A stretch of DNA of 64,000 nucleotides from Dryomyza anilis (Eukaryota; Arthropoda; Insecta; Diptera; Dryomyzidae), in contig OX638132.1 of the NCBI GenBank assembly GCA_951804985.1, positions 4,259,529 to 4,323,528 of the forward strand, given 5' to 3'. The notes beneath the pieces are model-generated. The model was not told where the DNA came from. It saw nothing but the letters and a program-made list of their open reading frames with translations, and made no database searches. Below, one piece after another: positions 62,821-64,000 of this stretch. The position numbers were made by a program, and so were the translations under genes. The stretch's first letter is position 1. Each line of letters begins with the position of its first letter.

Positions 62821-63537
62821 TCGGAGATGTCCTATAGTTACTGTGCATACTAGACTGACTATTGATTTTCATGATATCAAATCGAGAAAAGGACAATCGC
62901 TAAAAATGCTGTGTTAGATGAGAAAGTCGATGTGGAGAATTTTCAGTGAAATCCGAATATGGGAAAGGACCCGCCGGGACCTGAAAGTTCGCGTTTTGGT
63001 ACACAAATCAACAATTTCAAATTAAAATTGAAATGACGTCTGCCACACACAATAAACTAAAAAAGTGGATATATCATATATTAGTAAATTTAATTACTTT
63101 TTCAGAAAACTATCAACGAGCAAAATCGGTTAAAAAATACAGAAGCAGTGATTATTATAACAGGCACTCTTAGTTATTTTTATTTTGTTCAGTATTTAAA
63201 AAATCGACATTAGCGACATGTTAAGTATTGAAAAGTATATGTATCTTTTTGATCAGGGTCACACTCTTTGTCAGTCTAGTGTATACAGATCATAGATAGG
63301 TATTGATTCTCAATTCTATCGAATGTTTTAACATTACTGCCCATTTCACAGGAATAGAACAACAATAGGTCCTAAATGTGAAATGACTCCCTGCAAAAAC
63401 CCTTCTGCGTTGAAGTACTTGTGTTCTCTATTTTTATGATTTTTTTTTTACCTTTTTGAATTTTTGTTGGACATCTTAATAAAATTACTCTATTTTTAAG
63501 ATAAAATTTAGTATATTTATTGTTGTTTATTACTTAC

Positions 63538-63756
63538 ATCGATCGAATGCTCGTCACCGCATGCCCAGCGCGTTTGCTTCTGTGCAAACTGCGCCGCATA
63601 CTCGGCGGCCTCATGCGAACCCGGTGCGCCGGACGTGGGACGCTGGAAGCCGTAACCTACGGCTGCAGCTGCGTCATCCTGCGAACGCGGTCCATCGACG
63701 CCGCCACCGACGCCGCCGCGTACGTTACGATCGTCGTTGCCACCCAACAACTTCAT
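63538..63756 (-). CDS. pum: Pumilio, first coding exon (residues 1-73)
   Basis: This exon encodes the N-terminus of Pumilio, a Puf-family protein that represses target mRNAs through 3'UTR binding in the cytoplasm. The reading MKLLGGNDDRN...WACGDEHSID parallels the Drosophila N-terminus (MKFLGGNDDRN..., ending in a WACGD block). The ATG at 63756-63754 is the first in-frame ATG after a stop at 63979-63981. The 3' end is a GTAAGT donor at 63537-63532, and the exon ends in phase 0 after an Asp codon. The Gly/Ala-rich stretches are shorter than in Drosophila. Identification is by recognition of the sequence; the next exon continues it exactly. Confidence 0.93.
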
Positions 63757-63978
63757 GTGTTGCGTTTGTTGTTGTTCCTGTTGTTGATGTTGCTGCTGCT
63801 GTTGCTGCTGCTGCGAGTGCAAAAAGTAGTTATGCTGCTGTTGTTGCTGTTGAAAATGATAGAATTGCTGCTGCTGTTGTTGTTGATGTTGCTGGTGGTG
63901 CGGCGAAGGTGTTGGTGGCGCAACCGAGGAGATGGAAATCGTGGGCGCTGTTAGTAACTCAATTTTGACGCCGTTATT
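63757..63978 (-). other. pum 5' leader, open in frame and Gln-repeat coding
   Basis: Directly upstream of the pum ATG the same frame stays open for 74 codons, from just after a TAA at 63979-63981. It would read a Pro/Ser-rich start followed by several Gln runs with His, Phe and Tyr, and it contains no ATG. It is most simply a CAG/CAA-rich 5' untranslated leader. It could also be coding if an upstream exon splices into it or if a non-AUG codon initiates. No transcription start is assigned, because the window ends here. Confidence 0.5.
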
Positions 63979-64000
63979 TTACACTTTTTACACGAAAAAT

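Larger units (their letters stand above)
52051..63537 (-). other. pum intron between exons 1 and 2, hosting nested genes
   Basis: The intron is bounded by GTAAGT at 63537 and CAG above 52050. It hosts four plus-strand genes and several dead transposons. Nothing is recognised in 52060-52585, 54110-55255, 56350-56955 (apart from promoter-distance sequence of nested gene 2) or 62825-63530. A weak mini-me-like core fragment lies near 63225-63290. Confidence 0.75.

Noticed and set aside
63520..63968. Plus-strand ORFs of 144 and 135 aa rich in Leu, Val and Ala
   Set aside because: They are antisense shadows of pum exon 1 and its CAG-rich leader.

Overview
This is a piece of a higher-fly (Diptera, Schizophora; probably a calyptrate such as a blowfly or house fly) nuclear genome. 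It is AT-rich, with large introns, dense small transposons and simple satellites, and no prokaryotic features. The assignment rests mainly on seven exons on the minus strand whose conceptual product matches the N-terminal half of the RNA-binding translational repressor Pumilio (pum) of Drosophila. In transcription order the exons are 63538-63756, 51238-52050, 18012-18256, 17818-17953, 17598-17719, 10706-10955 and 10378-10488. Every junction has GT/AG and the phases close exactly, giving 632 residues. The Puf repeats (the RNA-binding domain) are not in the window and should lie beyond position 1. Nearly everything else here is pum intron.

The 11.5-kb intron between the first two pum coding exons (52051-63537) holds four nested genes on the opposite (plus) strand: 53253-54062, 56958-58003, 59692-61091 and 61741-62484. 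All encode secreted-looking proteins with an N-terminal hydrophobic segment and a long alpha-helical/coiled-coil region. All share an FK-S/T-I-D/N-E-like motif (degenerate in the fourth) followed 38-40 residues later by a cysteine, usually with a Q beside it. Only the third continues into a C-terminal fibrinogen-related domain (FReD), and that domain has lost most of the usual calcium loop. Three of the four have a TATAAAAG box about 70 bases before the ATG. This cluster is the most interesting coding content.

The 33-kb intron 18257-51237 contains a very large 11-bp satellite in two oppositely oriented blocks (34.1-35.4 kb and 36.5-39.5 kb) around a GC-richer island, a 1.15-kb foldback, SINEs, nested MITEs, GGTGAGT-rich minisatellites and a 1.5-kb T-rich tract. 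A second GC-richer island at 46.9-47.5 kb carries an initiator-like motif in the pum direction and may be an internal promoter.

Mobile elements include a tRNA-derived SINE (five copies, four with visible target duplications), MITEs with TTA/TAA duplications, TA-flanked foldbacks, about 1-kb elements with CGTCAC...GGGGCGAA termini, mini-me-like elements, and two dead Tc1/mariner-superfamily transposases. No rRNA, functional tRNA gene or CRISPR array is seen.
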